DNA of 64,000 nt from Bordetella genomosp. 5 (GCF_002261475.1 NZ_NEVN01000011.1:1-64000), one strand, 5' to 3'. Positions 46,360-58,179 are shown, counted from the first letter of the stretch. The notes: a model not told the origin generated them from the sequence alone. A program made the numbers and translations.

Positions 46360-46391
46360 ACAGGACGCCAGCGCGCCGCGCTGGCGTCCAA

Positions 46392-46433
46392 AGCAAAACA
46401 GGCCGTCAATCTGCATTGACGGCCTGTTTTGCT
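46392..46433. terminator. Bidirectional terminator between convergent genes
   Basis: A perfect 19-bp stem, 46392-46410 with 46415-46433, a 4-nt loop CTGC and A/T-rich ends (AAAACA... and ...TGTTTT), so it can work for both the CYTH-CHAD gene and ftsY. Confidence 0.92.
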
Positions 46434-46451
46434 TGATCGGTACGCGCGGGG

Positions 46452-47999
46452 TCAGTCGGCCAGCAAGGCGGCGGCAAACTCGGACGCGACGAAGGGCTGC
46501 AGGTCTTCGAGGCCTTCGCCCACGCCGATCCAGTAGACCGGCACGGGGCGCACGCCCTGGCTGCCGGCGGCCACCGCGGCCAGCGTGCCGCCCTTGGCGG
46601 TGCCGTCGAGCTTGGTCACGACCAGGCCGGTGACATTGATCGCGGCGTCGAATGCGCGAATCTGCGTGAGCACGTTCTGCCCCGTGTTGCCGTCGACGAC
46701 GAGGATCACCTCGTGCGGCGCCTCGGCGTCGGCCTTGCCGATCACGCGGCGGATCTTCTTGAGCTCTTCCATCAGGTGCAGCTGCGTGGGCAGACGGCCG
46801 GCCGTGTCGACCATGACCACGCCCGTGCCACGCGCGCGGCCCGCATTGACGGCGTCGAAAGCCACGGCGGCGGGGTCACCGCCCTCCTGCGCGATCACGG
46901 TGACGTTATTGCGGCTGCCCCACTCCATCAATTGCTCGCGGGCGGCGGCGCGGAAGGTGTCGCCGGCGGCCAGCAGCACGCTGGCGCCCTGGCGCTGGAA
47001 GGCATTGGCCAGCTTGCCGATCGAGGTGGTCTTGCCGGCGCCGTTCACGCCCGCGATCATCACCACCAGCGGCGTTTTGCGCTTGAGATCGAAACCACGC
47101 TCGAGCGGACGCAGGTGCTCGGTCAGCAGATCGCGCAGCGCGTCCTTGACCTTGGCGGGGTCTTCGATGCGCTCTTTCTTGACCCGCGCGCGCAGCGCGG
47201 TGAGCAGCTCTTCGGTGGCCTCGATGCCCGCGTCGGCCATGATCAACGCCGACTCGAGCTCTTCGAACAGGTTTTCGTCGACCTTCACGCCGACGAACAG
47301 GCCGCCCAGGCTCTGGCCGGTGCGCGACAGGCCCTGCTTCAGGCGCGACAGCCACGACGCCTTCTTGGGGGCCGCGGCGGGCTCCGCCACGGGTTCGGGC
47401 TGCGGCGCGACTGCGGCCGGGACAGGGGCCAGCGCCGGTGCCGGCGTCGGCACAGGCATCGGCGGCACCGGGATCGGCGGCACCGGGATCGGCGGCACGG
47501 GCTCGGGCGCCGGCGGCGCGGGCGGGGGCTTGGGCGTGGGCGTGGGGACCGGCACCGGCTCGGGCGCCGGCGCGATGGGCGGCGCCACCTGCACCGGCGC
47601 GGCGGGCGCGGGGGCGGGGGCGGCCGGCACAGGTGCGGGCGTCGGCGCGAAGGCGGCAGGGGCAGCCGGCGCAGGTGCGGCCTGCACAGGCGCGGGTGTC
47701 GGCGCGAAGGCGGTGGGCGCAGCCGGCGCGGGTGCCGCCGGCACGGGCGCGGGTGTCGGCGCGAAGGCGGTCGGCGCAGGCGCGGCGGCAGGCAGCGGCG
47801 TGACGTGCACGCCCGCCACTTCCTGGGGCCGGACTTCCGGCACCGGATGCGCGCCTTCGAGCGGCAGCGGCGGCACGGCAGGGTCGGCAACGGCGGTCTG
47901 GCCGGCGCTCACCTGCACGGGCGCTTCTGGCGCGACCACGGGCACCTCGGCCGGTTTCGGCGCGGGCGGCGGGGATTTTTTCTTGAAGAAGCTGAACAT
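46452..47999 (-). CDS. ftsY: Signal recognition particle receptor FtsY
   Basis: A 515-residue protein. The N-terminus MFSFFKKKSP is a membrane-targeting amphipathic segment, residues 11 to about 205 form an acidic/Pro-Ala linker, and the rest is the SRP-type NG domain: G1 GVNGAGKTTSIGKLA, DTFRAAAREQL, G3 DTAGRLPTQ and G4 TKLDGTAKGG. With Ffh it delivers ribosomes making membrane proteins to the translocon. The linker contains three 19-residue repeats (separate entry) and PPIPV repeats. A short intergenic region with tandem repeats separates it from the divergent rsmD. Confidence 0.95.
   Translation of the reverse strand: MFSFFKKKSPPPAPKPAEVPVVAPEAPVQVSAGQTAVADPAVPPLPLEGAHPVPEVRPQEVAGVHVTPLPAAAPAPTAFAPTPAPVPAAPAPAAPTAFAPTPAPVQAAPAPAAPAAFAPTPAPVPAAPAPAPAAPVQVAPPIAPAPEPVPVPTPTPKPPPAPPAPEPVPPIPVPPIPVPPMPVPTPAPALAPVPAAVAPQPEPVAEPAAAPKKASWLSRLKQGLSRTGQSLGGLFVGVKVDENLFEELESALIMADAGIEATEELLTALRARVKKERIEDPAKVKDALRDLLTEHLRPLERGFDLKRKTPLVVMIAGVNGAGKTTSIGKLANAFQRQGASVLLAAGDTFRAAAREQLMEWGSRNNVTVIAQEGGDPAAVAFDAVNAGRARGTGVVMVDTAGRLPTQLHLMEELKKIRRVIGKADAEAPHEVILVVDGNTGQNVLTQIRAFDAAINVTGLVVTKLDGTAKGGTLAAVAAGSQGVRPVPVYWIGVGEGLEDLQPFVASEFAAALLAD
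47607..47777 (-). repeat. Three 57-bp tandem repeats inside ftsY
   Basis: Residues about 75-131 are three near-identical copies of a 19-residue Pro/Ala unit (APTAFAPTPAPVPAAPAPA, with VQ or PAAF variants). A smaller PPIPV/PPMPV repeat follows at about residues 172-186. Both lie in the flexible linker and should vary in copy number between strains. Confidence 0.85.
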
Positions 48000-48111
48000 G
48001 GTCGAAAGTATATTCGGAACCGCCGCGCCCCGCCCCGGCGGAGCCCACCCGTTTCATGACGCCGCGTAACCGCGCGGCGCCGGCGCCGTCCCTGTCAGAG
48101 GCGGCAAAGGA

Positions 48112-48263
48112 CGGTGCTACGCAGTGCCGACGCCTTCCACCCGCGAGCCAGCCTGCGACGGCGCGACGCGGTGCTGGTGCCTTCCGCCTCCGAGCCGGCG
48201 CGCGACGGCACGACTCGGCACCGGTGCCCCCCCGCCTCCGAGCCGGCGGGCGACGGCGCTACT
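48112..48263. repeat. Three imperfect ~47-bp tandem repeats upstream of rsmD
   Basis: The units begin near 48112, 48170 and 48217 and share GGTGC(T/C), CCGCCTCCGAGCCGGCG and GCGACGGC(G/A)C(G/T)A, with the first copy most diverged. They fill the gap between the divergent ftsY and rsmD genes, and the last copy runs into a possible -10 (TACTAT) 40 bp before rsmD. Confidence 0.7.
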
Positions 48264-48300
48264 ATTCGTTCAGCCTTACAAAAATTCTGCCTGGATCTCG

Positions 48301-48894
48301 ATGAAACCCAACCCGAAAGCCGCGTCCTCGGGCTCGCGCACCATCCGCATCGTGGGCGGCGACTTCCGCCGCACGCCGATCGTGGTGCCCGACGTGGCCG
48401 GTTTGCGCCCCACCCCCGACCGCGTCCGCGAAACCCTGTTCAACTGGCTCAATCATCTGTGGGCCAACGAGTTCGCCGACAAACGCGTCCTGGATCTGTT
48501 CGCGGGCAGCGGCGCCCTGGGACTGGAAGCCGCCTCGCGCGGCGCCGGTCTGGTGCAGATGGTGGAGCAGGACCGGGGCGCCGTGTCCGCGCTGCGGACG
48601 CTGCGAGACAAGCTCAAAGCCGACGCCGTCCGCATTCATTCGGGGGACGCGCTGCACGCGCTGTCGCGCATGGACGCGTCGCGCTTCGAGCTGGTGTTGC
48701 TCGATCCGCCCTTCGGCCAGGGCTGGCTGGAGCGCCTGTGGCCCTTGCTGCCGCCCTTGCTGGCCCCGGATGCCCTGATCTACATCGAGTCGGAAAGCGC
48801 GCTCGCGCCGCCCCCCGAATACGAGATCGTGCGCGAGGACAAGGCCGGCGCCGTGCACTACGGCCTCGTGCAATTTGCTGCATTGCGCAATTAG
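48301..48894 (+). CDS. rsmD: 16S rRNA (guanine-966-N2) methyltransferase RsmD
   Basis: A 197-residue SAM-dependent methyltransferase: RIVGGDFRRTPIVVPD and LRPTPDRVRETLFNWL at the N-terminus, SAM motif VLDLFAGSGALGLEAASRGA and catalytic LLDPPFGQG. It methylates G966 of 16S rRNA in the 30S subunit. The ATG at 48301 is used; the upstream open frame is made of the tandem repeats. It precedes coaD by 59 bp, the usual arrangement. Confidence 0.93.
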   Translation: MKPNPKAASSGSRTIRIVGGDFRRTPIVVPDVAGLRPTPDRVRETLFNWLNHLWANEFADKRVLDLFAGSGALGLEAASRGAGLVQMVEQDRGAVSALRTLRDKLKADAVRIHSGDALHALSRMDASRFELVLLDPPFGQGWLERLWPLLPPLLAPDALIYIESESALAPPPEYEIVREDKAGAVHYGLVQFAALRN

Positions 48895-48935
48895 ATCAAT
48901 AATCCGGTTTCGGAGGATGGTGTTAAACCATATAA

Positions 48936-49463
<528 letters not shown>

Positions 49464-49538
49464 ACGCGCCACGCGCGGGCTCGTCTCGAGCCGCCTGGCC
49501 GTCACGGCGGCCCCGCGGCCGACGGCGCTACAATCTGA

Positions 49539-51058
<1,520 letters not shown>

Positions 51059-51110
51059 TCACCTCGAGGCCATCCCAGAGGGGCACGATCGAGGGCAGGC
51101 CGACGGCGCC

Positions 51111-51142
51111 AAAGCAAAATGGCCATCCCGAGGGATGGCCAT
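51111..51142 (-). terminator. Intrinsic terminator downstream of the MOSC_N gene
   Basis: ATGGCCATCCC (51119-51129) and GGGATGGCCAT (51132-51142) form an 11-bp stem; on the minus strand ATTTTGCTTT follows. It lies 30 bp after the MOSC_N stop. Confidence 0.8.
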
Positions 51143-51171
51143 CGTCATTAACGGCGCTGAAAACCCGGCCG

Positions 51172-51564
51172 TCAGGCACTCGCCCCGGGCCATTGCACCG
51201 GCGCCGTGTCGGGATGCAGCTTGAGCAGCCGCGCGGGAATGCCGAGGTGATTGGACAGCCACGCCGCCGCCAGCTCGCCCTCGTCGACCACGTCGACGGT
51301 CTGCTCACCGACCAGCATCTGGTAGCGCACGCTGTCGTCGTCTTCGATGACATCCAGCGGCACGTCGAGTCGCAGCATGCCGGGCGCGCGGATGACCAGA
51401 TAGCCGAGCCGCAGCTCGACCGTCACGTCGGCAAGACGCGGCGAGAGCTCGCGCGTGAGCCACTGACCCGCGTCGTTGGCCACGAGCCAGCGGCGGTGAT
51501 AATCGGCCGCGCGGGCATCGTCGATGACGCCGCATTCGGCAATGGGCTGATATGGCGTGCTCAT
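51172..51564 (-). CDS. Stand-alone MOSC N-terminal-domain-like protein
   Basis: A 130-residue protein that resembles only the N-terminal beta-barrel domain of MOSC proteins (YQPIAECGVIDDARAADYHR, RWLVANDAGQWLTRELSPRLA, YLVIRAPGMLRLDV), with EQTVDVVDEGELAAAWLSNHLG following. The catalytic MOSC domain with its molybdenum-cofactor sulphur Cys is absent, and a terminator follows the stop, so the short form is genuine. It overlaps the AsmA gene by 4 bp (ATGA). A scaffold or sensing role is possible; none is shown. Confidence 0.72.
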   Translation of the reverse strand: MSTPYQPIAECGVIDDARAADYHRRWLVANDAGQWLTRELSPRLADVTVELRLGYLVIRAPGMLRLDVPLDVIEDDDSVRYQMLVGEQTVDVVDEGELAAAWLSNHLGIPARLLKLHPDTAPVQWPGASA

Positions 51565-54062
51565 CGGCCGAGAATACCCTTGATGGCTTGATCGATCGGT
51601 GCCGCAACGCCCGAGCCGCTCTTCACGCCGATGGCTTCCTTGAGCTTGTTTTCGAGCGTCTTGCGCAGCGCGCCGGTCACGGCCTGGCGCCACTGCAACG
51701 TGTACACCGGCGCATCGAACGCGCCCGTGACCAGCACCGGCACCGTCACGTTCTGCAGGTCGGCGAGGTCTTTGCCGTCCTGGCCCGTGCTGGTGTTGAC
51801 CACGCGCACGCGGGCCAGCACGTTGAAGGTGCTGTTGGTGAAGTCGATCGTGGCCGGGTCGCCCTGGCTGATGCGCAGCAGCGGCGCGGCGATGTCGAGA
51901 CGCTTGATCGTGCCGATGCCCTTGGCAATCTGCAGATCGCCTTCCATCGAGCTGAAGTCGGTCTGGCGCTCGGGGCTCGAGGCCACGACCGCGTCATTGG
52001 CCTCGCCGCTGAAGGTGGCCTTCAGATCGCGCAGGATCTGCGCGATATTGATGCCCTTGATCGCCCCGTCGCGCAGGCGCACCTGCGCCGTGCCCGCGAG
52101 ATTGTTCTTGAGCGCGTAGGTATTGGCGCCCACCGTCTTGAGATCGAGCGCGAGATTGCCGGTGCCCGACAGCGTGTGCTGCTTTGCCGCATCGGCCAGC
52201 AGCGGCTCGATGGCGATGCCCGTGAGATTCAGTTTGCCAACCATGGCGTTGTTTTCGGCCGCATCGACCGAGAACGAACCGCCCAGCTTGCCGCCGTAGA
52301 GCGCCGCGCTGAGGCCGCCGAGCTCGAGCTTGCCCTTGGCGAGCTTGACGTTGGCGCCGACTTCTTCGGCCTTCATGCCGCGCACCACGAGCTGGCCGAT
52401 CTTGATCGTGCCATTGGCGGACTTGTTCAGCAGACCCGACAGATTCAGCGTGTCATCGGCGGGCTTGGCCGGGGTGGCAGGCTTGGCGGGCGGCTTGGAC
52501 TCGTCCTGCTTGCCGTCGGCCGGCGGCTTGGCCACCGTCGCGCCCACGGCAGGCGCCAGCTTGTCGAGATCGAGGATGTCGACCGCCAGCGCGAACTTCA
52601 TTTCGGGCTGGGCCATCAGACGCGTGATGTCGGCGGTGAGGTCGAACTTGCCGCCCTCGAGCACCGCGTTGATGCGGGCGCTGGCCTGATCCTTGAGCAG
52701 ATTGGCGTTGAGGCTGCCGATCACCGGAATGGCCAGGCTGCCCTTGGGCAGCGCCGGATCGGTGATGTTGACGTCGCCCTTGAGCGCCGAGAGGCCGGCG
52801 CTGCGCTGGATCAGATTGAGCGCCACCGGCGAGGCGAACACGGTCTTGACGACGCGCTCGCCCTGCTTGAAGGTGCCGTCGAACTTGGCTTCTTTGGCGT
52901 CGAGCTCGTAGGCGTTGCCGCCGATGCCGTTCAGGCCGAAGCTGGCGTCGATACCCTGGGCGCGCACGCGGCCCGTGAGGCCGTCGCCGCTCGCCGCGGA
53001 CGGCGAGATCGCCAGGCCGGGGGCGTCGAGCGCGAGCTCGAACGGGCCGTCGGGCAGCGCGCCCTTGGCGCGCACGGCGGCCTTCTCGAGCTGGAGCTGG
53101 GTCTTGTGCGGATCGATGGACAGACGCGGCACCAGCAAGCTGGCCTCCACGCCGCTCATCTTCGAAGGCTCGGTGACGTCGCCCTGGAAGAACATTTCCA
53201 GGCCGGCCACGTCGAGCGACGAGGTCGCGCCATTGAAGGCGACGTTGCCGCGGGCGGTGAGCACCTTGGCCTGCGCGCCGGGGATCTGGCCTTCCATGCG
53301 CAGATCGAGCTTCTGGGCCGAATAGCGCTTGGCCGAGGGGTTCAGGCGCAACAGGCCCTGCCCCGTCAGCCCCGCGTCGAAGCGCGGATTGCCGCCTTCG
53401 ACCCGCGCCGACATGCTGACGTCGAACGGCTGATCGAACGTGACACGGCCGGTATTGGCGTTGAGCCGGCTCACGGTGACCGCCATGCCCGTCATCGCAT
53501 CCTGCATCTGCAGCTCGCCGTCTTTCAGGTCGAGCCCGGCGATGTCGATCTGCATGTTGCGCGGCGTGTTGGGCGTGCCGCTGACCAGGGCCTGGGCCGC
53601 GCCGGCGATGGCGCCCGCGCCGGCTTCCGCCGCGTTGGCGGGCACCGCGGTGCTCTGCACCGAGCCGCCCACGAGGTCTTCGAAGTTGAAGTGGCCGTCT
53701 TTGTGGCGCATCACGCGCGCCTTGAAGCCATTGATCGTGACGTGATCGACCACGAAGCTGTTGGACAGCAACGGCCAGACCGCGACGGCCAGCCGCATGC
53801 TGTCGATGGAGGCAAAGACGTCGGTGCTGTCCGGCTCGGACAGCGACACGCCCTGCACGGCCAGACCGATGCGAGGAAAGAGCGACAGCTCGATTTCACC
53901 GTCGATGCTCAGCGTGCGCTGGTAGCGCTCCTGAACGATCTCCTCAAGCTTGTACTTGTAGGCGTTGGGGTCGAACGTCAGCAGGAAGATGGCCAGGCCG
54001 ACGACAGCCGCCACCACCAGTACCACCAAGCCGATCAATATGCGCTTGAACCACGTCTTCAT
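51561..54062 (-). CDS. AsmA-family inner-membrane anchored protein
   Basis: An 833-residue protein with a single N-terminal helix (residues about 8-30, RILIGLVVLVVAAVVGLAIF), the AsmA opening GEIELSLFPRIGLAVQGVSL, a long periplasmic beta-rich region with a Lys/Pro-rich stretch near residue 530, and a conserved C-terminal AsmA domain (GNLALDLKTVG, RDGAIKGINIAQILRDLK). AsmA-type proteins are bridge-like proteins implicated in outer-membrane lipid transport. It is translationally coupled to the MOSC_N gene. Confidence 0.9.
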   Translation of the reverse strand: MKTWFKRILIGLVVLVVAAVVGLAIFLLTFDPNAYKYKLEEIVQERYQRTLSIDGEIELSLFPRIGLAVQGVSLSEPDSTDVFASIDSMRLAVAVWPLLSNSFVVDHVTINGFKARVMRHKDGHFNFEDLVGGSVQSTAVPANAAEAGAGAIAGAAQALVSGTPNTPRNMQIDIAGLDLKDGELQMQDAMTGMAVTVSRLNANTGRVTFDQPFDVSMSARVEGGNPRFDAGLTGQGLLRLNPSAKRYSAQKLDLRMEGQIPGAQAKVLTARGNVAFNGATSSLDVAGLEMFFQGDVTEPSKMSGVEASLLVPRLSIDPHKTQLQLEKAAVRAKGALPDGPFELALDAPGLAISPSAASGDGLTGRVRAQGIDASFGLNGIGGNAYELDAKEAKFDGTFKQGERVVKTVFASPVALNLIQRSAGLSALKGDVNITDPALPKGSLAIPVIGSLNANLLKDQASARINAVLEGGKFDLTADITRLMAQPEMKFALAVDILDLDKLAPAVGATVAKPPADGKQDESKPPAKPATPAKPADDTLNLSGLLNKSANGTIKIGQLVVRGMKAEEVGANVKLAKGKLELGGLSAALYGGKLGGSFSVDAAENNAMVGKLNLTGIAIEPLLADAAKQHTLSGTGNLALDLKTVGANTYALKNNLAGTAQVRLRDGAIKGINIAQILRDLKATFSGEANDAVVASSPERQTDFSSMEGDLQIAKGIGTIKRLDIAAPLLRISQGDPATIDFTNSTFNVLARVRVVNTSTGQDGKDLADLQNVTVPVLVTGAFDAPVYTLQWRQAVTGALRKTLENKLKEAIGVKSGSGVAAPIDQAIKGILGR

Positions 54063-54385
54063 TGCTGCCCCGTCGATACCTCGACTTGGATAGAACCTAT
54101 AAACCCTGCCGGCGGCGCCTGGCAGGCGGGATCGGCGCTGAACACCGAGACGCTACGCGGGCGGCGCGAGGCTGCCTTGCCGACGAAGGCCGCAAGCCCT
54201 GGCGCCAGCGTTGCGAATAAAAGTTGGGAGCGTCCGTGCATTGACGAACCGGGCAAACCGGCCCGAGATAGCGCTATCGTAACAAATCAGTGGCAATCGA
54301 AGGCGCCCGGTGTGCCCCGATTGGCGTATGAGTCGCAACAGCATGCATCACGAACGTTGCGAAGGCCAGCGCGAGCGGGGCATCG
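54063..54385. other. Intergenic region without recognisable feature
   Basis: This stretch separates the AsmA start from the LysR stop. I see no plausible gene, clear terminator or repeat. It must hold the AsmA promoter on its left side. Confidence 0.5.
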
Positions 54386-55288
54386 TCACTCATCGAAAGC
54401 GCCGGGGCCGATCTGTTCGGCCAGATAGTCCACAAACGACGCAATCCGCGACGAGAGGGCCGTGTTGCGATAGTAGACCGCGTTGATCGGCTGCCGCACA
54501 TCGAGCGTCTGGCGCGTCAGGATCGGTACCAGACGCCCCGATTGACGGTCCGCCCGTGTCATGAAATCTGACAGACAGACGATTCCCGCGCCCTCGAGCG
54601 CGAGGTGGCGCAGGGTCTCGCCGCTGGATGCGCGGATGGTGGGCTTGATGTGCAGCTGCCCGGCATCCGCGTCGCGCAACGGCCATTCGTTCAGGGATTC
54701 GGGCTGCGTGAAGCCCAGCAGGTTGTGGCCCGCCAGCTCCTCGACACGCCGGGGCTTGCCGGCGCGCTCGAGATAGGCAGGGCTGGCCAGCACGCGGATG
54801 CGGCTGCCGCTGATCAAACGCGCGTGCAGCGTGGAATCCTTGAGGCGGCCGATACGAATGGCCACGTCGGTGCGCCGTTCGATGAGATCGATCACCCCTT
54901 CGCTGCTGACCAGCTCCAGTTCGACTTCGGGGTGGCGCTCGCGGTAGCCGTTCACGAGCGGCGCCACCACATGCAGCATGAAGGGAGAGGCCGCGTCCAC
55001 CCGCAACCGACCGGCAGGTCGCTCGCGGCGCGCCGCCATCTGTTCTTCCGCCCCTTCCACCAGGTTCACGACTTCGCGCGCCTGCTCCAGAAAGGCCGCG
55101 CCCTCGCCCGTGAGCTCGAGACGGCGCGTGGTCCGCCGCAGCAGCGTGGTGCGCAGCTTCTCTTCGAGACGCGACAGCGTGCGGCTCGCACCCGAGACGG
55201 TCTGGCCCAGCTGCTCCGCCGCTTTCGAGATCGACCCCGCGTCCACCACGGCGATGAACGTCATGAGTTCGTCCAGCGTGGTCTTCAT
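54386..55288 (-). CDS. LysR-family regulator, YafC-like
   Basis: A 300-residue regulator with an N-terminal winged helix-turn-helix (LDELMTFIAVVDAGSISKAA, then GASRTLSRLEEKL) and a C-terminal substrate-binding domain (RLRVDAASPFMLHVVAPLVN, DVAIRIGRLKDSTLHARLI, INAVYYRNTALSSRIASFVD). The ATG at 55288 sets a standard LysR start. It is divergent from dkgB across 96 bp, the same arrangement as yafC-dkgB of Escherichia coli, so it probably controls dkgB. Confidence 0.9.
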   Translation of the reverse strand: MKTTLDELMTFIAVVDAGSISKAAEQLGQTVSGASRTLSRLEEKLRTTLLRRTTRRLELTGEGAAFLEQAREVVNLVEGAEEQMAARRERPAGRLRVDAASPFMLHVVAPLVNGYRERHPEVELELVSSEGVIDLIERRTDVAIRIGRLKDSTLHARLISGSRIRVLASPAYLERAGKPRRVEELAGHNLLGFTQPESLNEWPLRDADAGQLHIKPTIRASSGETLRHLALEGAGIVCLSDFMTRADRQSGRLVPILTRQTLDVRQPINAVYYRNTALSSRIASFVDYLAEQIGPGAFDE

Positions 55289-55301
55289 TGTTGACTCCGT
55301 G

Positions 55302-55343
55302 GCAAATGTATTTGGCTTATAGACGACTGTTTCCGCAAATGTA
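55302..55343. promoter_or_regulatory. Twin GCAAATGTA sites between lysR and dkgB
   Basis: GCAAATGTA occurs at 55302-55310 and again at 55335-55343, exactly 33 bp (about three helical turns) apart. The first copy extends into the palindrome CAAAT-GT-ATTTG (55303-55314). This spacing suits a LysR tetramer bound to two sites. Confidence 0.55.
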
Positions 55344-55384
55344 AAGCCCGCATACTGGCCGCCAATCGAATCAAGGAGCGTTTC

Positions 55385-56188
55385 ATGAATCTTCCCGCCA
55401 TCGGCCTGGGCACCTTCCGACTGCAGGGCCAACCCGTCATCGACTCGGTGCGCAACGCGCTCGAGGTCGGCTACCGCGCGATCGACACCGCGCAGATCTA
55501 CGGCAACGAAGCCGACATCGGCGAGGCCATCAGCGCCAGCGGAATCGCACGCGGCGAACTCACGCTCACGACCAAGATCTGGACCGACAACCTCGCCGGC
55601 GACAAGCTCATCGACAGCCTGAAAGACAGCCTGACGCGCCTGCGCACCGATCACGTCGACCTCACGCTGATCCACTGGCCCTCGCCCGGCGGCGCCGTGC
55701 CGCTCGCCGAAAGCCTGCAGGCCCTGGCCGAAGCCCGCCAACAGGGGCTGACGCGCGCGATCGGGATTTCGAACTTCACGATCGCGCTGAGCCGTCAGGC
55801 CCGCGAGCTTGCCGGTGCCGACGCAATCGCCACCAACCAGGTCGAGATCAGCCCCTACCTGCAGAACCGCAAGCTGGCCGCGTACGCCCGCGAGACGGGC
55901 CTGCACCTGACCTCTTACATGACGCTGGCGTACGGCAAGGTGTTGTCCGACCCGGTGCTCGTGGACATCGCACGCAAGCACAACGCCACGCCGGCACAGG
56001 TGGCGCTGGCCTGGGCACTGCAGCTCGGCTACGCCGTCATCCCGTCGTCCACCAAGCGCGAGAACCTCGCCAGTAATCTGAAGGCGGTCGCCCTGACGCT
56101 GGACGAGGACGACATGGCCGCCATCGCCGCGCTCGATCGGGGCGAACGCCAGGCCAACCCGGAAGGGCTGGCGCCGGTTTGGGATTGA
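55385..56188 (+). CDS. dkgB: Aldo/keto reductase, DkgB-like
   Basis: A 267-residue NADPH-dependent (beta/alpha)8 aldo/keto reductase. The catalytic Asp and Tyr lie in [19 protein letters not shown], Lys in LTLTTKIW and His in LTLIHWPSP; the cofactor-binding segment is [15 protein letters not shown]. Members reduce 2,5-diketo-D-gluconate and small aldehydes such as methylglyoxal. An AAGGAGCG ribosome-binding site precedes the ATG. Confidence 0.9.
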   Translation: MNLPAIGLGTFRLQGQPVIDSVRNALEVGYRAIDTAQIYGNEADIGEAISASGIARGELTLTTKIWTDNLAGDKLIDSLKDSLTRLRTDHVDLTLIHWPSPGGAVPLAESLQALAEARQQGLTRAIGISNFTIALSRQARELAGADAIATNQVEISPYLQNRKLAAYARETGLHLTSYMTLAYGKVLSDPVLVDIARKHNATPAQVALAWALQLGYAVIPSSTKRENLASNLKAVALTLDEDDMAAIAALDRGERQANPEGLAPVWD

Positions 56189-56196
56189 ACGAGGCG

Positions 56197-56226
56197 TTGT
56201 GGCGCGCCGCTGCCCGCGCGTATAGT
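56197..56226 (+). promoter_or_regulatory. Candidate promoter of the structured leader
   Basis: TTGTGG (56197-56202) and TATAGT (56221-56226) with an 18-bp spacer resemble a sigma-70 promoter starting just after dkgB, with a predicted start near 56232. Confidence 0.4.
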
Positions 56227-56231
56227 GTGGG

Positions 56232-56326
56232 CATGCGCACGCCACGTCACACCGCCCGAATTATTCGCACCATTCTCTGAGTGGTGGGTGCGTGTGCAAG
56301 ATCAACCCGCCAGAAGGCGGGTTTTT
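56232..56326 (+). ncRNA. Structured leader or small RNA ending in a terminator
   Basis: A closing helix GCGCACGC/GCGTGTGC would enclose two hairpins, CGAA-TTA-TTCG and CACCATT-CTCTG-AGTGGTG, forming a three-way junction. It is followed by an intrinsic terminator, AACCCGCC (56304-56311), AGAA, GGCGGGTT (56316-56323) and T residues. A 15-codon open frame (56233-56280) starts at the predicted transcription start. The SnoaL-like gene begins 37 bp later. This could be an attenuator or riboswitch, a small RNA, or simply the dkgB terminator plus chance folding. Confidence 0.45.
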
Positions 56327-56362
56327 CATTCGTGCTTCTGGCTGTTTTCACCTGGAGCCAGC

Positions 56363-56758
56363 ATGACCGATCACCCCCTGCGTCACATCATCGAAGCCTG
56401 CGACCGCGCCATCACCGCGCGGGACTACGACAGCCTGATGCACCACTACGCCGACGACGCCGCGCTCGTCATCCGGCCCGGCCAGATCGTGCGCGGCAAG
56501 GACCGCATCCGCCAGGCCTTCGCCGCGATCGCCGCCCACTTCGACCACAAGCTCGTGGTCACGCAGGGTGAGATGCAGGTGATCGAAGGGGCCGGCACCG
56601 CGTTGGTCATCATGGAAACCCACCTGGACATTCCCGCCGGCGACACCACGCAGCAGATCACGCGGCGCGCGACCTATGTGTTCCGTCATGATCCGGACGG
56701 ACAATGGCGCTGCACCGTCGACAATTCGTACGGCACCGATCTGCTGAACCCCGCCTAG
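56363..56758 (+). CDS. SnoaL/NTF2-like small protein
   Basis: A 131-residue cone-shaped alpha+beta barrel protein of the SnoaL/DUF4440 class (IIEACDRAITARDYDSLMHH, YADDAALVIRPGQIVRGKDR, QWRCTVDNSYGTDLL). Such proteins bind small hydrophobic ligands or act as isomerases/hydrolases with a variable active site. The ATG at 56363 follows CTGGAGCC and sits 37 bp after an intrinsic terminator, suggesting regulated read-through or a second promoter. Confidence 0.83.
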   Translation: MTDHPLRHIIEACDRAITARDYDSLMHHYADDAALVIRPGQIVRGKDRIRQAFAAIAAHFDHKLVVTQGEMQVIEGAGTALVIMETHLDIPAGDTTQQITRRATYVFRHDPDGQWRCTVDNSYGTDLLNPA

Positions 56759-56858
56759 CACGTCGCTCCAACAGCCCGGCCACGCGCACATCGACGAAAT
56801 CGTGCCGCGTCCGACGAAGCAGAAATTCCGCTCGCGCGTGATGGCGTGCGCTGAATGA

Positions 56859-56899
56859 CGAAGGCCTGGGTCCGGTGCGGTACCGGAACCAGGCCTTCG
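56859..56899. terminator. Long hairpin downstream of ychF
   Basis: CGAAGGCCTGG (56859-56869) pairs with CCAGGCCTTCG (56889-56899), and an inner TCCGGT/ACCGGA stem extends it, forming a hairpin of about 41 nt between the convergent SnoaL-like gene and ychF. The T-tract is weak. Confidence 0.6.
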
Positions 56900-56941
56900 A
56901 TCTTGTGCGCAGCCGCCCGGTGATCGGACGGCGTCGTTGCG

Positions 56942-58033
<1,092 letters not shown>

Positions 58034-58179
58034 GGAAATCCTGTGTCAGTACGATATTTGCGCGCTGTTGCGCGATTCAGGGTGCAGTTTACCGCCTGTA
58101 CCCGGGTCGTGCTGGCGTGGCGGCATCCGCCGGCCGGCCGGTCGAACCGGCGCGGCCTGCCCGGCCAGCGGCGGGCAAA

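Noticed and set aside
51552-54428. A 958-residue plus-strand frame opposite the AsmA gene
   Set aside because: It is Arg/Ala/Gly-rich shadow translation with no fold-like pattern; the minus-strand AsmA reading has a clear membrane anchor and family motifs.
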